64,000 bases of DNA from positions 1-64,000 of the forward strand of contig JAFFSR010000004.1 of assembly GCA_017163975.1 (NCBI GenBank), given 5' to 3'. Numbering within the stretch: the first letter of the stretch is position 1; every line of letters starts with the position of its first letter. Below are positions 34,863 to 46,467 of this stretch, piece after piece. The translations under genes and the position numbers were made by a program. A model generated the notes under the pieces. The model was given only the letters and a program-made list of their open reading frames with translations, searched no databases and was not told where the DNA came from. The DNA is from Anastatus disparis. Lineage: Eukaryota; Arthropoda; Insecta; Hymenoptera; Eupelmidae.

Positions 34863-36972
34863 CCCTGGTAGAAAATTAACCAGCTCGGCTGGTTAGCTTA
34901 TTAACAGTTAGCTAGATTCATTAACTAAAAAAATAAGTATTTCATTGTTAACTTATAGCTGAAAACTCGTTAACTAAAAGTAAAATGTTATGGTAATATA
35001 GTTTGAAGCTTTGCGCATGCGCGTGAACGATTGTAGTAACTATTATGCTGTCTTTCTCCTTTTTCTATATAACCGTTAAGAGAGAAAGAGATGGTAAAAG
35101 CGAGCAATTCTTTAATATAGTAAAACTTGTTTCTCTCCCTCTCTCTCTTTTTCTTATGTAGTCTTTGAGAAGTAGAAAGAGAGAGATAGTCAAAACGACT
35201 TTAATTCGTTGTAAACGCGTTCCGGTTGAGATTTGATTTTATTCTTGTGTTTAACACTTATTTAATTATTGCTTATTTTATTTATATGAATTATAATCAC
35301 GGAAATATATTGTGTTGTGTATGTAAGAGAACAGTGCGTAGATTTTTTTTTATTTATGAATTATCATCACAAGATACTAGTGTCATACACGTAGCAGAAA
35401 AAAAGTGTCACTCGCGCACGTACACAATCTAAAAAAAAGATGCACGCGGTCCTACGCGAGAGCGAACTAGTACCACTTTTTAAATTATTATTAATTAAAC
35501 GATTTATTATTTGTTTTTTATAGTGAATTTGCTGCCCGGTATGAAAAAAATCGTACATCCTCCTCGGGAGAAAATCGGATTATCGCTGCCCGCATATTTT
35601 CCGCTCTCGCTATATTTCACTTTCTACAATTTTTATTTAATATTGCGACGATGCTATTTCAAGCATCGCGCTTAAACCAGGTTCTGCGCTCAACCGCTAC
35701 GAGGCGTTACTCCCGCAATGGGAATAGCGCGCTCCAGAGCATATAAGTCGGCAAGACGGCCGGCTAAAACGGACTCTCTCCCCTCTCCCTATGTAGAGAA
35801 GTTATGCTTTACATAGTGGGAGCTCACCTACGTGTTTCAATGTGTATAAGGGGGATTCCTATACACATTGCAGACCGTTCTTACCTGGGCTTAGCTTGAC
35901 TAAGTTTTCCATCCATTCCCAGTAACTATGCATAAGGGGGTTTCCTATGCATAGTTTCCTATCTCTTACCTCCACCTTTTCGGTCGAGGTAGTTCCTCCG
36001 CCAGTCGATGGAGTTTCCACGACTAGCTCATCTGCTCTTTGTCTACCCGGAGGCTGGGAGGTAGCATTATCGTGTCTTCCTGCGACACTGACCCGCTTCC
36101 AGTCTATACCGGGTGTCATCGAGACATAGCTCGTATTATCCGCCGCCGGTAAAGTAGATTCCGACCGTAACCACCGTGGATAATATCGTAGCCTGTATAT
36201 AGTTTATTATCTTTCCTTTATTATTAGTTTGTAACCGATACCGTTCGGAATTTATTATTAAATATAATCTTCGTTAAGCCGCGTCGCCAGTAAAAATAAT
36301 ACCGACCGCTCAAACATACAATTTAACCTTAGTTTATTCATATTCTTGCGTGCCGCCGTTTCCGGGCAATTTTCCAAGATTATCATTTGGTTAAGTAACC
36401 TTGTATTAGTTTTAAGTTCAAATCAATAAATGCGAAGAATATTTATTGTGAAAAATATAAAATGCACGACTCATACTCATTTACCAGTTCCGCTAAACCT
36501 GTCCTGTAAATCCGCCCCGTCATTATCACTTTAATTTTAAGTTTACTTATTTCATTTATTTAATTATAATTTAAACGCAATAGTAAATTTCTTTTTCCTT
36601 TAATTACAGTTAACTTTTCATTCTTAAACTCATTTTTATTTTTATTATTAAATTCAGTAATTTCAATTTAGTTTATAAGTTTTGAACTTTGGCTTATTCG
36701 AACCACCGACCGACCATCTTTCAGCATCAACCCTCAGGTAAAAGTAAAAGCCTGATGCCGCCGACGTCAACGAGTTGTCTAAAGCAACCGCCCGAAAAGC
36801 CAAACGTTACAATATATATAAATATATGTTACTAGTTAATTTCTTGATAGAAGCTAGCTAAGAGAGTGAGAATATTGGCGAGGTTTCTGGCTAAGAGGTT
36901 AGCTAATATTAAGTTATTTTGTTTAATATTAGTTAACATCTAGCTGCAAACTATTTTAAAATTCTACCAGGG
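34863..36972. mobile_element. CCCTGGTAGAA-ended element carrying a solo LTR
   Basis: TIRs CCCTGGTAGAA and TTCTACCAGGG. Without the solo LTR (35,644-36,811 plus its 4-base target duplication) it is about 940 bp. The left end holds the small palindrome AACCAGCTCGGCTGGTT. No transposase is visible, so it is non-autonomous. Related to 28,629-30,892. Confidence 0.7.
35644..36811 (-). mobile_element. Solo LTR, copy 1
   Basis: 1,168 bp. On the minus strand it begins TGTAACGTTTGGC and ends CATCGTCGCA, i.e. TG...CA, flanked by ATAT on both sides (35,640-35,643 and 36,812-36,815). The unoccupied form of the target is visible in the sister element near 30,727. No internal retroelement genes accompany it, so it is a recombined solo LTR. 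ORFs inside it (for example 35,859-36,119) are not conserved coding. Confidence 0.85.
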
Positions 36973-37006
36973 AAATTAGTTTGATTTTATGCCGTTTATT
37001 AATTAT

Positions 37007-37553
37007 TTAAGGGCTTTCAACGCAGAATTTACAGAAATAGTCTTCATCAAGATTTATATCTTCTTCATTGACACCTAAACAACTGAAGTGATACCAAACT
37101 AAGCATTGATCATATGCTATAGTTTTGTCTGGAGCGTCTTTTTTACAAATAATGCAGCTAAAATATTCCTTGTCTTTTTTTGCTATAATAGATTCGAGAT
37201 ATTGTATTGCTTTATCATTTAAAAAATATTTTAATATTTTAATATCAACTTCTTTTTCTATGAAAATATCCGCAAGATTTTTTGCGTTGAGATGTTCTAT
37301 GTCTTTGACGTTGATTTTGTACGAATTTTCTAGTACATTGTGTAAATAATATTCAGGAACAAGAAATTTTAATAATATTTTTGCCTTGCTAAAGTTATTT
37401 TTTGAACTTATGGTGTTAACTTTTTAACTTTTTAACTGGTGGTAGCCCAATAGTATTAACTTTTTTAGAATTCAGTGGTCTCCCACGTGTTATAAAAATG
37501 TTGTCTAAAGTTAAATTGAAAGTTTTCAAATACTTGCAGCAACCTTTGCATAA
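37007..37553 (-). pseudogene. PHD-finger protein fragment, mobile-element-like
   Basis: On the minus strand a frame open from about 37,417 to the stop at 37,007 ends in a C4HC3 PHD finger: CIICKKD, then DQCLVWYHFSCLG, then YFCKFC. Upstream (37,553-37,430) a shifted frame reads NIFITRGRPLNSKKVNTIG before a stop; about one base out of step joins the two. A Lys/Arg/Pro-rich 'RGRP...IGLP' stretch before a C-terminal PHD finger resembles multicopy, transposon-associated proteins of animal genomes (recalled from general knowledge, family name not certain). The N-terminal part is missing and no intact start is present, so it is called a pseudogene fragment. The PHD itself is complete and could still be expressed as part of a spliced transcript. 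Confidence 0.6.
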
Positions 37554-37850
37554 ATATTATACTGAAAAATTTCAGCAAAAGATTACTGCAAGGTTGCTTA
37601 AAATTTTTTTAACTTTTTAACATATTAGAGTTTTAGCGAGATTTCTGCGAGGTTCATATGTTACTTTTTTTTAAATATTTTTTTTATGATTTTAGGAAAC
37701 TTTTCTGTAAGTTTTCCATGAAATCATAACTAAATCTTTCATCTAAACCTTTTATGTGTGAGAATTATTTAATGAACAAAGAAATAAAATTTAATAAGTT
37801 TAAAACTAAAAATTGTACATATAATAATCGGAATTATTAGTTATTTATGT

Positions 37851-37967
37851 ACCTTGGGCGAGCCTTGCGCGATTACGACCTGAGGACGATATTAACATCG
37901 TGGGATAATTTATCCCACGATGTAAATATCTTCCGAAGGCCGTCATCGCGCAAGGCTCGCCCAGGGT
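37851..37967. mobile_element. GC-rich perfect hairpin, 117 bp
   Basis: ACCTTGGGCGAGCCTTGCGC pairs with GCGCAAGGCTCGCCCAGGGT. The centre CATCGTGGGAT/ATCCCACGATG is also paired. It is a standalone hairpin MITE or a structured non-coding element. Confidence 0.7.
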
Positions 37968-39811
37968 GCTTAAAAAATTTTTCATCCCAGGCAAGCACAC
38001 ATGAGGGTTTTTAGGTACAGATGTTTTTTTAAAAATAATTTTATATTTATATAATAAAACTAAAATTATAGGGAACTCTTTTTTATTTGGATTTATTAAT
38101 TTTTGATATTAAATAAAAAATTAACAATAAATAATAAAATTAAAAAGAAATAATAAAATTAAAAAGAAATAATAAAATTAAAAAGAAATAATAAATAAAA
38201 ATAATAACATCGACAATAAATAATAAAATTAACATTAAAATTATTGATAGTTAACAATATTGTTGCAATTTTATAATTTTATTTTTTTTATAAATATCTA
38301 TTTTTTAAAGTAATAAAATTCTGTAGCACAAGCTGTAGCTTGTATACCAAATACAGCTGAACTTGCAGTTTTGCACTATTGATTCTTTTGTTTTTTATTT
38401 AAGTAGAAATACGATAGAGAAAAGTTGCTGCTGGGTTATAATGAACTCAATGCAACCCAGGAGCTTTATACTCCTAGGCAGTAATGACTGCTATTGCAGC
38501 CTAGGAGCTCCTAGCGTGCACCTAACCTATTTATCAATTGAGGACTCTCTGCACGTAAAAACTCGAATGCGTCCGCCTGAGATAAAAAGATATTTTTTTA
38601 GCCCCCGGCCAAAAGTATGTCATTAAATGTCTGTATCGCGTGAAAAAACAAAGCGTTATTCACGGAGGAATCGGTCACGTAGTGATGTACTCTAATATTT
38701 ATATAATTAAAAATTTACGATCAGTTTTTTTACAACATATCTTACATGAAATTTTACAGAATCTAATTATAGAATAGAATTATTATAAAACCATATCTAC
38801 TTCTATGTATTTTACGGAAACCCTATACAAATTATGTAAATACATTTATTATGCAACAGAAAATATCCGTAAAACTGTTATAAATTTTACTTGATGGTTT
38901 ACACGAAATTTTTAAGAAATTTCTGCAGATAAACTATGTAGGTCTAAATGCAATAGAAAGTTTGATAATTATTTTATAAGAGTTTATGTAAGTTACTCCA
39001 CAAGAAATCTTAGGTAAAACTCCAGTAATGATTTTATAATATTAGATTAATTTTATGAATTTTAGATAAAAAATTTATATTGTGATAATTAAAAGATACA
39101 ATCTTTGAAAAAGGTACATTTTGGACATAAAAATATAAGTACGGTGAATCCAAGTACAGTCCGCTCTCTTGCTAGTTCCGCAGTTTGCACACAAGGAGAG
39201 GAAATGTCTTAGAATTAGTGTTCCCACACCAAAGTCCTCTAGAGTCCGCAGTGAGTTTGTGCTCACGTTTTCTCAATAGTTCCGGCAGCGAAATACAAAC
39301 TTTTATGCGTTGATTATCGCTACAAATAGTATATTGATATTAAAAAGTATTTTGAACATTTAATTTTTAAAATTTATTTTTTCAAAAACTTCTAACAAAA
39401 GTTATTGAATCTATTAATTGTGTTTAATTTTGAAATTATTTAATTTTTTCTTAGGAAGAATTGTTTCTAAACATAAACAATAGTGACATGCTGGTTAAAA
39501 GTTTTAATCTTTAAAAAAACGATAATTTTTTACATATTTATTAGAATAGTAAATTATAAATTTATATTTAATGCGATTGGAACTCCAATATTTATGTATT
39601 TATTTATTATTATTTTCACTGTAATAAAAAATATTTATTGATATTTAGTTAAAAATAAATTATGAATAATTTAATGTTTTAAGTTAATAATTATTTCTAT
39701 TAATTATTTCATGAACTTCGCCTCTTTAAGAGCAGGCCGGAGCAGATTTGATACCGACCGAGAATCAAAAATTCGTTGTTTAATTTTCTCCTACTATACG
39801 TAATGCAATGC
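37968..39811. other. AT-rich intergenic
   Basis: Contains short AATAATAAAATTAAAAAG-type tandem repeats at 38,120-38,210 and a less AT-rich patch at 38,420-38,680 without a convincing exon. Small ORFs near 38,363 and 39,075 match nothing I recognise. Confidence 0.4.
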
Positions 39812-41415
39812 TGTAACGTTTGGCTTTTTTCGGTATGCCTTGTAGACAACTCGACGACGTCGGTGACATCAGACTTTTACTTTTACTTGAGGGTGGATGC
39901 TGGAGATGGTCGGTCGGTGGTTCACGGAAGTCAAAGTTCAAACTTATAAACTAAATTGATTTTTACTGAATTTAATAATAAAAAAATAAAATGAGTTTAA
40001 TAATGGAAAATTAACTTTAATAAAAGAAATGCATGAAAATTTAACTGTAATTAATATTAAAGAAAAAGGAATTTACTATTGCGTTTAAATAATAATTAAA
40101 GGACTGAAATAAGCAAGCTTTAAATTAAAGTGGTAATGATGGGGCGGATTTATAGGAAAGGTTTAGCGAAACTGATAAATGAGTATGAGTCGTGCAATCT
40201 TATATTTTTCACAATAAATATTCTTTGGATTTATTGAGTTGACTTAAAACTAATACAAAGTTAATGATCAGATAATCTCGAAAAAAATGGCCGGAAGTGA
40301 CGGCGGGCAAGTAATCAAAACAAACTAAGTCTAAATTATATTTTCGGCGGTCGGATTAATTTTACCGGATACGCGGTTTAACAAAAATTATACTTATTAA
40401 TAATTCTGATCGGTATCGGTTACAAACTAGAGTAAAAGGAAAAATCAAACTATTTACAGGTTACGATATTACCTGCTGTCGATGTGGTCAGAAACTATTT
40501 TACCGGCGGCGGACAATCGGAGCGGTGTCTCGGTGACACGTGGTACAGGATCCAGATACAGGTCAGTAGTACTGGAAAACAGGACAGGTAACCTCCAAGC
40601 TTCGTGTTAACTCCAGCGAAGACGTAGAGGGGGTATGCTAGCACGTGGGATTCCCATCGACTAGCGGAGGACCTTACTTCTAACCGAGAAGGTGGAGGTA
40701 AGTGCTTAAGGAGACTGCGTAAAGTATGTCTCCTAGTACACAATCGTGTAGGATGGAAGGAAACCACTCTATATAATCTCCAAGAGAGTGGGGAGGGAAA
40801 GGTACACTGTGAAGCATGCAAAGTTCTCCCCCTACACTGAAAAGGGAATTGAACTGTCACTGTTCTCTACGGTACAGTGTGTGTCATTTTTAGAATACAG
40901 TCAGTTCAAGCTTCGAAAAACGAACTAGTAGTCTCTAGACGACTCATTACACTCTGAGCGTAGACTTCCCAATAAGCACAACCTCTCAGAAGTAATCTTA
41001 AAGAATTCTTTTTTAACTCTTGAATGTCTGCGGACATTAAAGAGTTACAAAAGTATTCTTTAAGATTACTTTCAAGAGGTTGTGCTTATTGGGTTGCTAT
41101 CCTTTTCGTAGAAAGAAGCCTCGCAGAGAACACTCATTAGTCTCTAGAAAACACTGCCTACTCGCTCGTAACACAATGAATGTTTGCTAGCGACACTAAC
41201 GCCACTCGTCGCCGTAGAGTACAATCAGTATTCTTACCCCTTTTCAGTGTAGTACATGCTCAAAACGAAGAGATTGGATAAGCTCTGATTCGAACAGACC
41301 GGCGACGGATCTTATAAGTCCTGAGGCTCTCTATTCCCGTTGCAGGAGTGATGCCTCGTAGCGGTTGAGCGTAGAACCCGGTTTAAGCGCGATGCTCAAA
41401 AATCGATTCGTCGCA
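39812..41415 (+). mobile_element. Solo LTR, copy 2, with inserted hairpin
   Basis: Begins TGTAACGTTTGGC and ends GATTCGTCGCA, flanked by ATGC on each side (39,808-39,811 and 41,416-41,419). It is the same LTR as 35,644-36,811 in opposite orientation but 436 bp longer. Part of the excess is the hairpin at about 40,969-41,094. The ORF at 40,860-40,495 lies in LTR sequence and is not called. Confidence 0.85.
40969..41094. mobile_element. Hairpin MITE inside solo LTR
   Basis: CCCAATAAGCACAACCTCT at the left and AGAGGTTGTGCTTATTGGG at the right are exact mirrors. Inner arms (AAGTAATCTTAAAGAATTCT and mirror) also pair. The other LTR copy lacks it. Confidence 0.75.
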
Positions 41416-41934
41416 ATGCATTAAAATTTTAAATACATTCAAATTCATTTTTGTATTGCGCTCGCCAAAAATAATTGAAGAAAATTTTTAAAAATTAAAA
41501 ATTTTATACTATAGCTGTTTATTAAACTCTACGTGCGGTTACTTACTTTTCGTTTAAAATATGGTGAATTTTATGAAAAAAACATCTATTATACAATCAT
41601 GTATGCATACAAAATTGCACTCGATAACAATTTCTTTTGAAAACCGTATAATTATTTTACTTATGATAAAATAACATTTTCACTTCATAGTCGGTAATCA
41701 AAACTGCTCCAGCCTACTCTTAGGCTTTATTTTATTGATAATGGTTTCGGAACTATTTATTGAGAGTGCCGGTGGACAACTCTTGCGAGTCGAGTGTGAG
41801 TATTTGGGTGAGAGAAGCTTTCGAGCGTAATTGAGGGGGAGCGGAACTATTGGGAGTAGAACTACTGAGAGAGCTGACTGTATAATAGTAAATATAAATA
41901 ATATACGCCATTTGGCATATTACTTATATTAGTT
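41416..41934. other. Intergenic, no gene seen
   Basis: AT-rich first half and mixed composition after 41,700; nothing supported. Confidence 0.4.
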
Positions 41935-42059
41935 CTATACGCCATTTGGGAGTAAGAAGGATGAATACGGGGCGAGTTTGTTGTGAGAACAGTAGAAAGA
42001 CTGCTGTTCGAGCAACAAATTCGCCCCGTATTCATCCTTTTTACTCCCAAATGGCATAG
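41935..42059. mobile_element. 125-bp hairpin MITE
   Basis: CTATACGCCATTTGGGAGTA pairs with the mirror ending CTCCCAAATGGCATAG. GGATGAATACGGGGCGA pairs with TCGCCCCGTATTCATCC. A further partial end (ATACGCCATTTGGCATATTA) lies just before it at 41,902. Confidence 0.75.
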
Positions 42060-43884
42060 ATGATTTTATGTCGTTGTAGCAGGTATGAGGGACTATAAAA
42101 TTATAAATGTGCAAATTCGCAATCCTTCTTTCTTTTGATTTGAATTTGAATGAACGTATGGTAACAGTGTAGACGCGGATCGTCTGCGGAACCGTCATTG
42201 ATGTGTCACAAATTTGACAAGCTGACCACCCATATCACGCACATTTTATATTTAATGTTTTTTCTTCACTGTCTCACTTTCACTATAATAATTATTTTTT
42301 TGTTATTTGTACTAATTTTTTTCATTATTTGCACTATTTTTTTTATGATTAATCAATTTTTTTTATTTTTTTTAATATTTTTTAAATTTATTAAAGAACA
42401 AAATGTCAAAAGAAAAAATAAAACACGCCGATTAAACTAACCAATTTTACGACTTCGACGATCGCTTCATAGCTAATTACTACCTTATAGTGTGACGTAT
42501 AGATGAATCCATACGTCACCATGTGAGGTATGGAATTATTTATATTTTTTTATGCGAATTGAAATGTATGTAACCTCAATACCCATTTAACTAGCTTTGC
42601 ACATACAACACCGAATACTTGGTACGACGACATAAATAACTAATACTACACCATGCAGATATTTTTATTTAAACTGAAATTCATTATAACAAAGTCTTTT
42701 ATTAACGAAACTCTACTTTCCCATAATGAATATATTTTCAAAATTTTTAACTAAAATCATTATAAACATTATCCAAAGCAGTGATAAGACAATAAAAAAA
42801 ATTCAAAATTCAATATAACATTACATTAAAAACTCGATCCTGCATAAATTAACATTAGCGACAGAAATTGTGCACTGTATGTAACACGCACAAATAAACA
42901 AGTTTGAATATATGCGTTCAAGGTGAACCGGAAGAGTATCACTTCCCTCCTTCAATGCCATTCAATATTTAAATCTCAATATGTATATATATACTTTTGT
43001 ATAGCCTTCAGTTACAAAGTAATCTTTATAAAAAATTGTCTTACATCCAGTGAATTTTGTTAACCTCAATGAAAAATAAAATAGTTTATCAATTTTGTTG
43101 TGGTTGAAAAGATCAATTTGATGTATATAATTATATGACTGGATAATGAATGTATGTAGTCAATGTATGAAAGTAATTATGCTTGTTTTAATATATTTTT
43201 TCATGTTATATCAATTTTTAATACATGATTTTTTGGATACATTGATAGGTATTGATCGATATTGTATACAAGGATTATTATTTTAATTATTTAGTTTACT
43301 AGATTTTAATATTGAAAATATGAACAAAAAGTGAATGGATCTAAAATGTATTCTTTTCTAATATACGTAATATAATAAAATATGTAAGTCACATATAGAT
43401 AAAATCTTCATATATATATATCAAATTTATTTTTCACGTGATAACATGAATTTTAATTTTGTAATAATATTAGGCATTTATAACAGGTCTATGAACTTAT
43501 GAGAAAAAATGTCGATAAGGAAATAAAAAATCTCCATTATTCATCAATAATTCTGAGTTAAAGAAAATGAAAAGTTTTGTATTCACATGACCTTGAACAA
43601 AAAATACTAAAGTTGTGTAGATTCCTGATAGCATTGAAAATAGATAATGCAGATATGTGATCTTTAATTATAGGACGAATACTGATTCTTGATTGACATA
43701 AAGTTTTCCGTAGCATTACTTGCATTTTCCATCTGTAAAGAAATTATTAATGAAGTTTTTAATATTGATTATTGAAAACAGTTTGTTTATTATTTATATT
43801 ATATGTAAAGACAGTTTAAATATATAAATACGTAATCTGGATTATTTCACAAAAAAATTGTTAATATCTTGTAATAAAAACGCT
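42060..43884. other. AT-rich intergenic
   Basis: The 80-residue ORF at 42,198-42,440 is hydrophobic only because of T-rich DNA. No exon, repeat boundary or RNA gene supported. Confidence 0.4.
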
Positions 43885-46058
43885 GCCAAGTGCTTTGGCG
43901 GAATGCTTTCTCATAGAGCTCTTTGAGTTTCATTATTTTTTTATATTTATTTAAATGTGATTTTAATATAAAAAAATTGTCCATCATTAATATTTATTCA
44001 TTTTGTACTTTATAAATTTTGAATTTATATGCTAGTTGATTGCCTTTTCAACATTTTGTTTGGGTTAAATGTTAGCTTTTAAAGTGTTTAATTTTGTTGA
44101 CTTTAGCTAGCCTTATACATAGGTTCGAATTTATTATTTTTGTTATCTTGTGGATATCTTTTTATCACGACTAAGCTTGGTAAATCCAAGTAGTCAATTT
44201 TAGTAACGGTAATTAAATTCAGTAGTACTATTATAAATTTTCAAGAGTAACTCAGAAAACAAAAGAAGTGATCAAAAAGCTACGCTAATAAAATTATTTA
44301 TTTAAAACTTGGTTTATAAAGACAGTAGCAAATAACTTGTATACAAAATTTAGAGTAATTCTATCAAGTACTTTACGTGAAATGGAAAAATACTGAAATA
44401 TGAAAATTTTTTAAGAAAATTTTTAAAATTTTCTAAAAAGAAAACTACGCTAAAAAGATCGGTTTATAAAAGTTATCCTTCTTTTGGCAGATGCAAATTA
44501 TTCCCATGGAAATCTCAAAGCAAACTCATCAATTAACTTACGTAAAATACAAAAAAAAAAATTAAAAATCGAAAATTTTTTCAAATTCTTAAAATGGCTC
44601 TATAATAAAAAAAATACACTATGAATACAAATTTTCTATAGCTTCCCGCCTAGTTATACAAAAACATAGATGGTATACAAAATTTGAAGCAAATCCATAG
44701 AGTAATTTTCGAGATCTAACTGGTTAAATAAATAACATTTTCTTTTCAAAATTTCTTTTTAAAAATTTTAAAAATGCTCTAAAATTAAAACTACGCTATG
44801 AAAATCAATTTTTGAAAATTTCCCTTCTTTTGGCGGTCGCAAATAATTTCCCTGTAATTTTTAGAACAAATCTATCGAGTACTTTACGAAGAATAAAAAA
44901 AATAAGAAAAGAAGAATCAAAATTTTTTTTAAATCTTTAAAATTCTCTAAAATTGTAACCACTCTAAGAAAATTAGTTTCCAAAAGCTAATTTTTTTCAG
45001 ACAATAGCGAATTAATTGTATGAAAATTTTGGAGAAAATTTATAGTATGGTTAACGCAAAAAGAAAATAAATGAAAAATAAAAATTTTTTTGAAAATTTT
45101 CAAAGTGTTCTAAAATTAAAACTGCGCTGAGAAAATTAGTATTCCAAAGCTTGTTTTCTTCAGATAGTAGCGAATTAATTGCATACAAATTTTGGAGCAA
45201 ATCAATCGAATGGTTTTCGTAAAATAAAAAAAAATTAAAAATAAAAATTTTTAAAAAATTTTAAAAATGCTCTAAAATTAAAAGTGCGCTAAGAAAATTA
45301 GTTTACAAAATTTTTAATAATTTTGGCAGTCGAAATAAAGTTCCATACAAATTTTCGAACAAATTCTTCGAGTAGTTTACGTAAAATACAAAAAAAATGA
45401 AAAATCGAAATTTTTTAAAAATTCTTAAAATGATTCTAAAAAAAAAACTGCGCTAAGAAAACCAATTTCCAATAGCTTCCGCACCAGTTCATCAAAAATT
45501 GAATTGTATGGAAAATTTGAAGTAAATCCATCGAGTAGTTTTTAAGATTTTATTGGCTTAATAAATAGAAACATTTTTTTCAAAAATTTCAAAATGCTCT
45601 AAAATTAAAACTGAGCTAAGAAAATCAGTTTTTAAAAATTTATTTTATACGGGCAATCAGAAATAAATTCCATGCAAATTTTGAAGCAAATTCATCGAGT
45701 AGTAAACAAAAAAAAAACCAAAAAACGAAAAATCGAATTTTTTTTTTATTTTTTAAAAAAACTTTAAAATGAAAACTACGGTGGAAGAACCAAATTATCA
45801 ATAGCTTCCCAGCAAGTTAATCACAAAACTAAATTCCATGCAAAATTAGAAGCAAATCCATCGAGTAGTTCTCGAGATACAGCTTACTAACTGAATTCAT
45901 ACATCCACACACACACACACACACACACACATACATACAGACATTTTCTGGAAACCACTTTTTTCGACTCACTGAGTTCAAATATGTACAAATTAATGAA
46001 AAAATAGAAAAAAAATTTTTTTACCGATACAATGCTTTCTCTATGAGAAAGCAATAAT
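43885..46058 (+). mobile_element. Element with ~165-bp tandem array (about ten units)
   Basis: Begins at CCAAGTGCTTTGG with AATGCTTTCTCATAGAGCTC and closes with AATGCTTTCTCTATGAGAAAGC at 46,030-46,053. In between, about ten diverged units carry an anchor like AAAACTGCGCTAAGAAAA at roughly 44,278, 44,442, 44,600, 44,780, 44,950, 45,116, 45,280, 45,445, 45,605 and 45,770, spaced near 165 bp. A (CA)n tract lies at about 45,906-45,930. No ORF is present. Confidence 0.65.
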
Positions 46059-46085
46059 TATTTCAAATTAATATTCTAAGCATAT

Positions 46086-46192
46086 GTAACGTACAGTGAT
46101 GCTTGTATAAATCGGCTGAGAGCGGGATTCGAACTCGAAACTTCGAGATTACGAATCCATTACTCTACCGAGTGAGTCACTGAACACCACAA
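46086..46192 (-). repeat. SINE type A, head only
   Basis: The minus strand shows GGTAGAGTAATGGATTCG and box B-like GAGTTCGAATCCCGCTCTC. The body past the CAAGCATCACTGTACG segment is absent. Confidence 0.65.
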
Positions 46193-46467
46193 GTGAAATT
46201 ACTATATTTGATTATAATTAGGGGCTATTCTTGATTTATTTATAAAAATCACTATATATATAGTAAAAAATGTTAAAAAATAAAAAATAATCTATATTTA
46301 TTAACTAAATTTTATTATGATATTACTAATATTTGCCATATATAAATATGTAGTAATTCTTATACAGAATAAAATATTTTCCATAATTAAAATTAAATAA
46401 TAATAATTTAATCTACAGGAAATTTTTCTCTTTGCATAAAATGCGAATCTTTCTAATGAATATGAGT

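Noticed and set aside
35859..36129. Overlapping ORFs on both strands (86 and 60 residues)
   Set aside because: They lie inside a solo LTR, whose higher GC lets chance ORFs appear. Not conserved in the second LTR copy.
40495..40860. 121-residue minus-strand ORF
   Set aside because: Inside solo LTR copy 2; no counterpart in copy 1.
42198..42440. Hydrophobic 80-residue ORF that could be read as a membrane protein
   Set aside because: Phe/Ile/Leu come from T-rich DNA; no polar or conserved segment.
44270..45930. CRISPR-like regularly spaced repeats
   Set aside because: Units are contiguous, ~165 bp and diverged, without short identical repeats or spacers. It is a eukaryotic tandem array.
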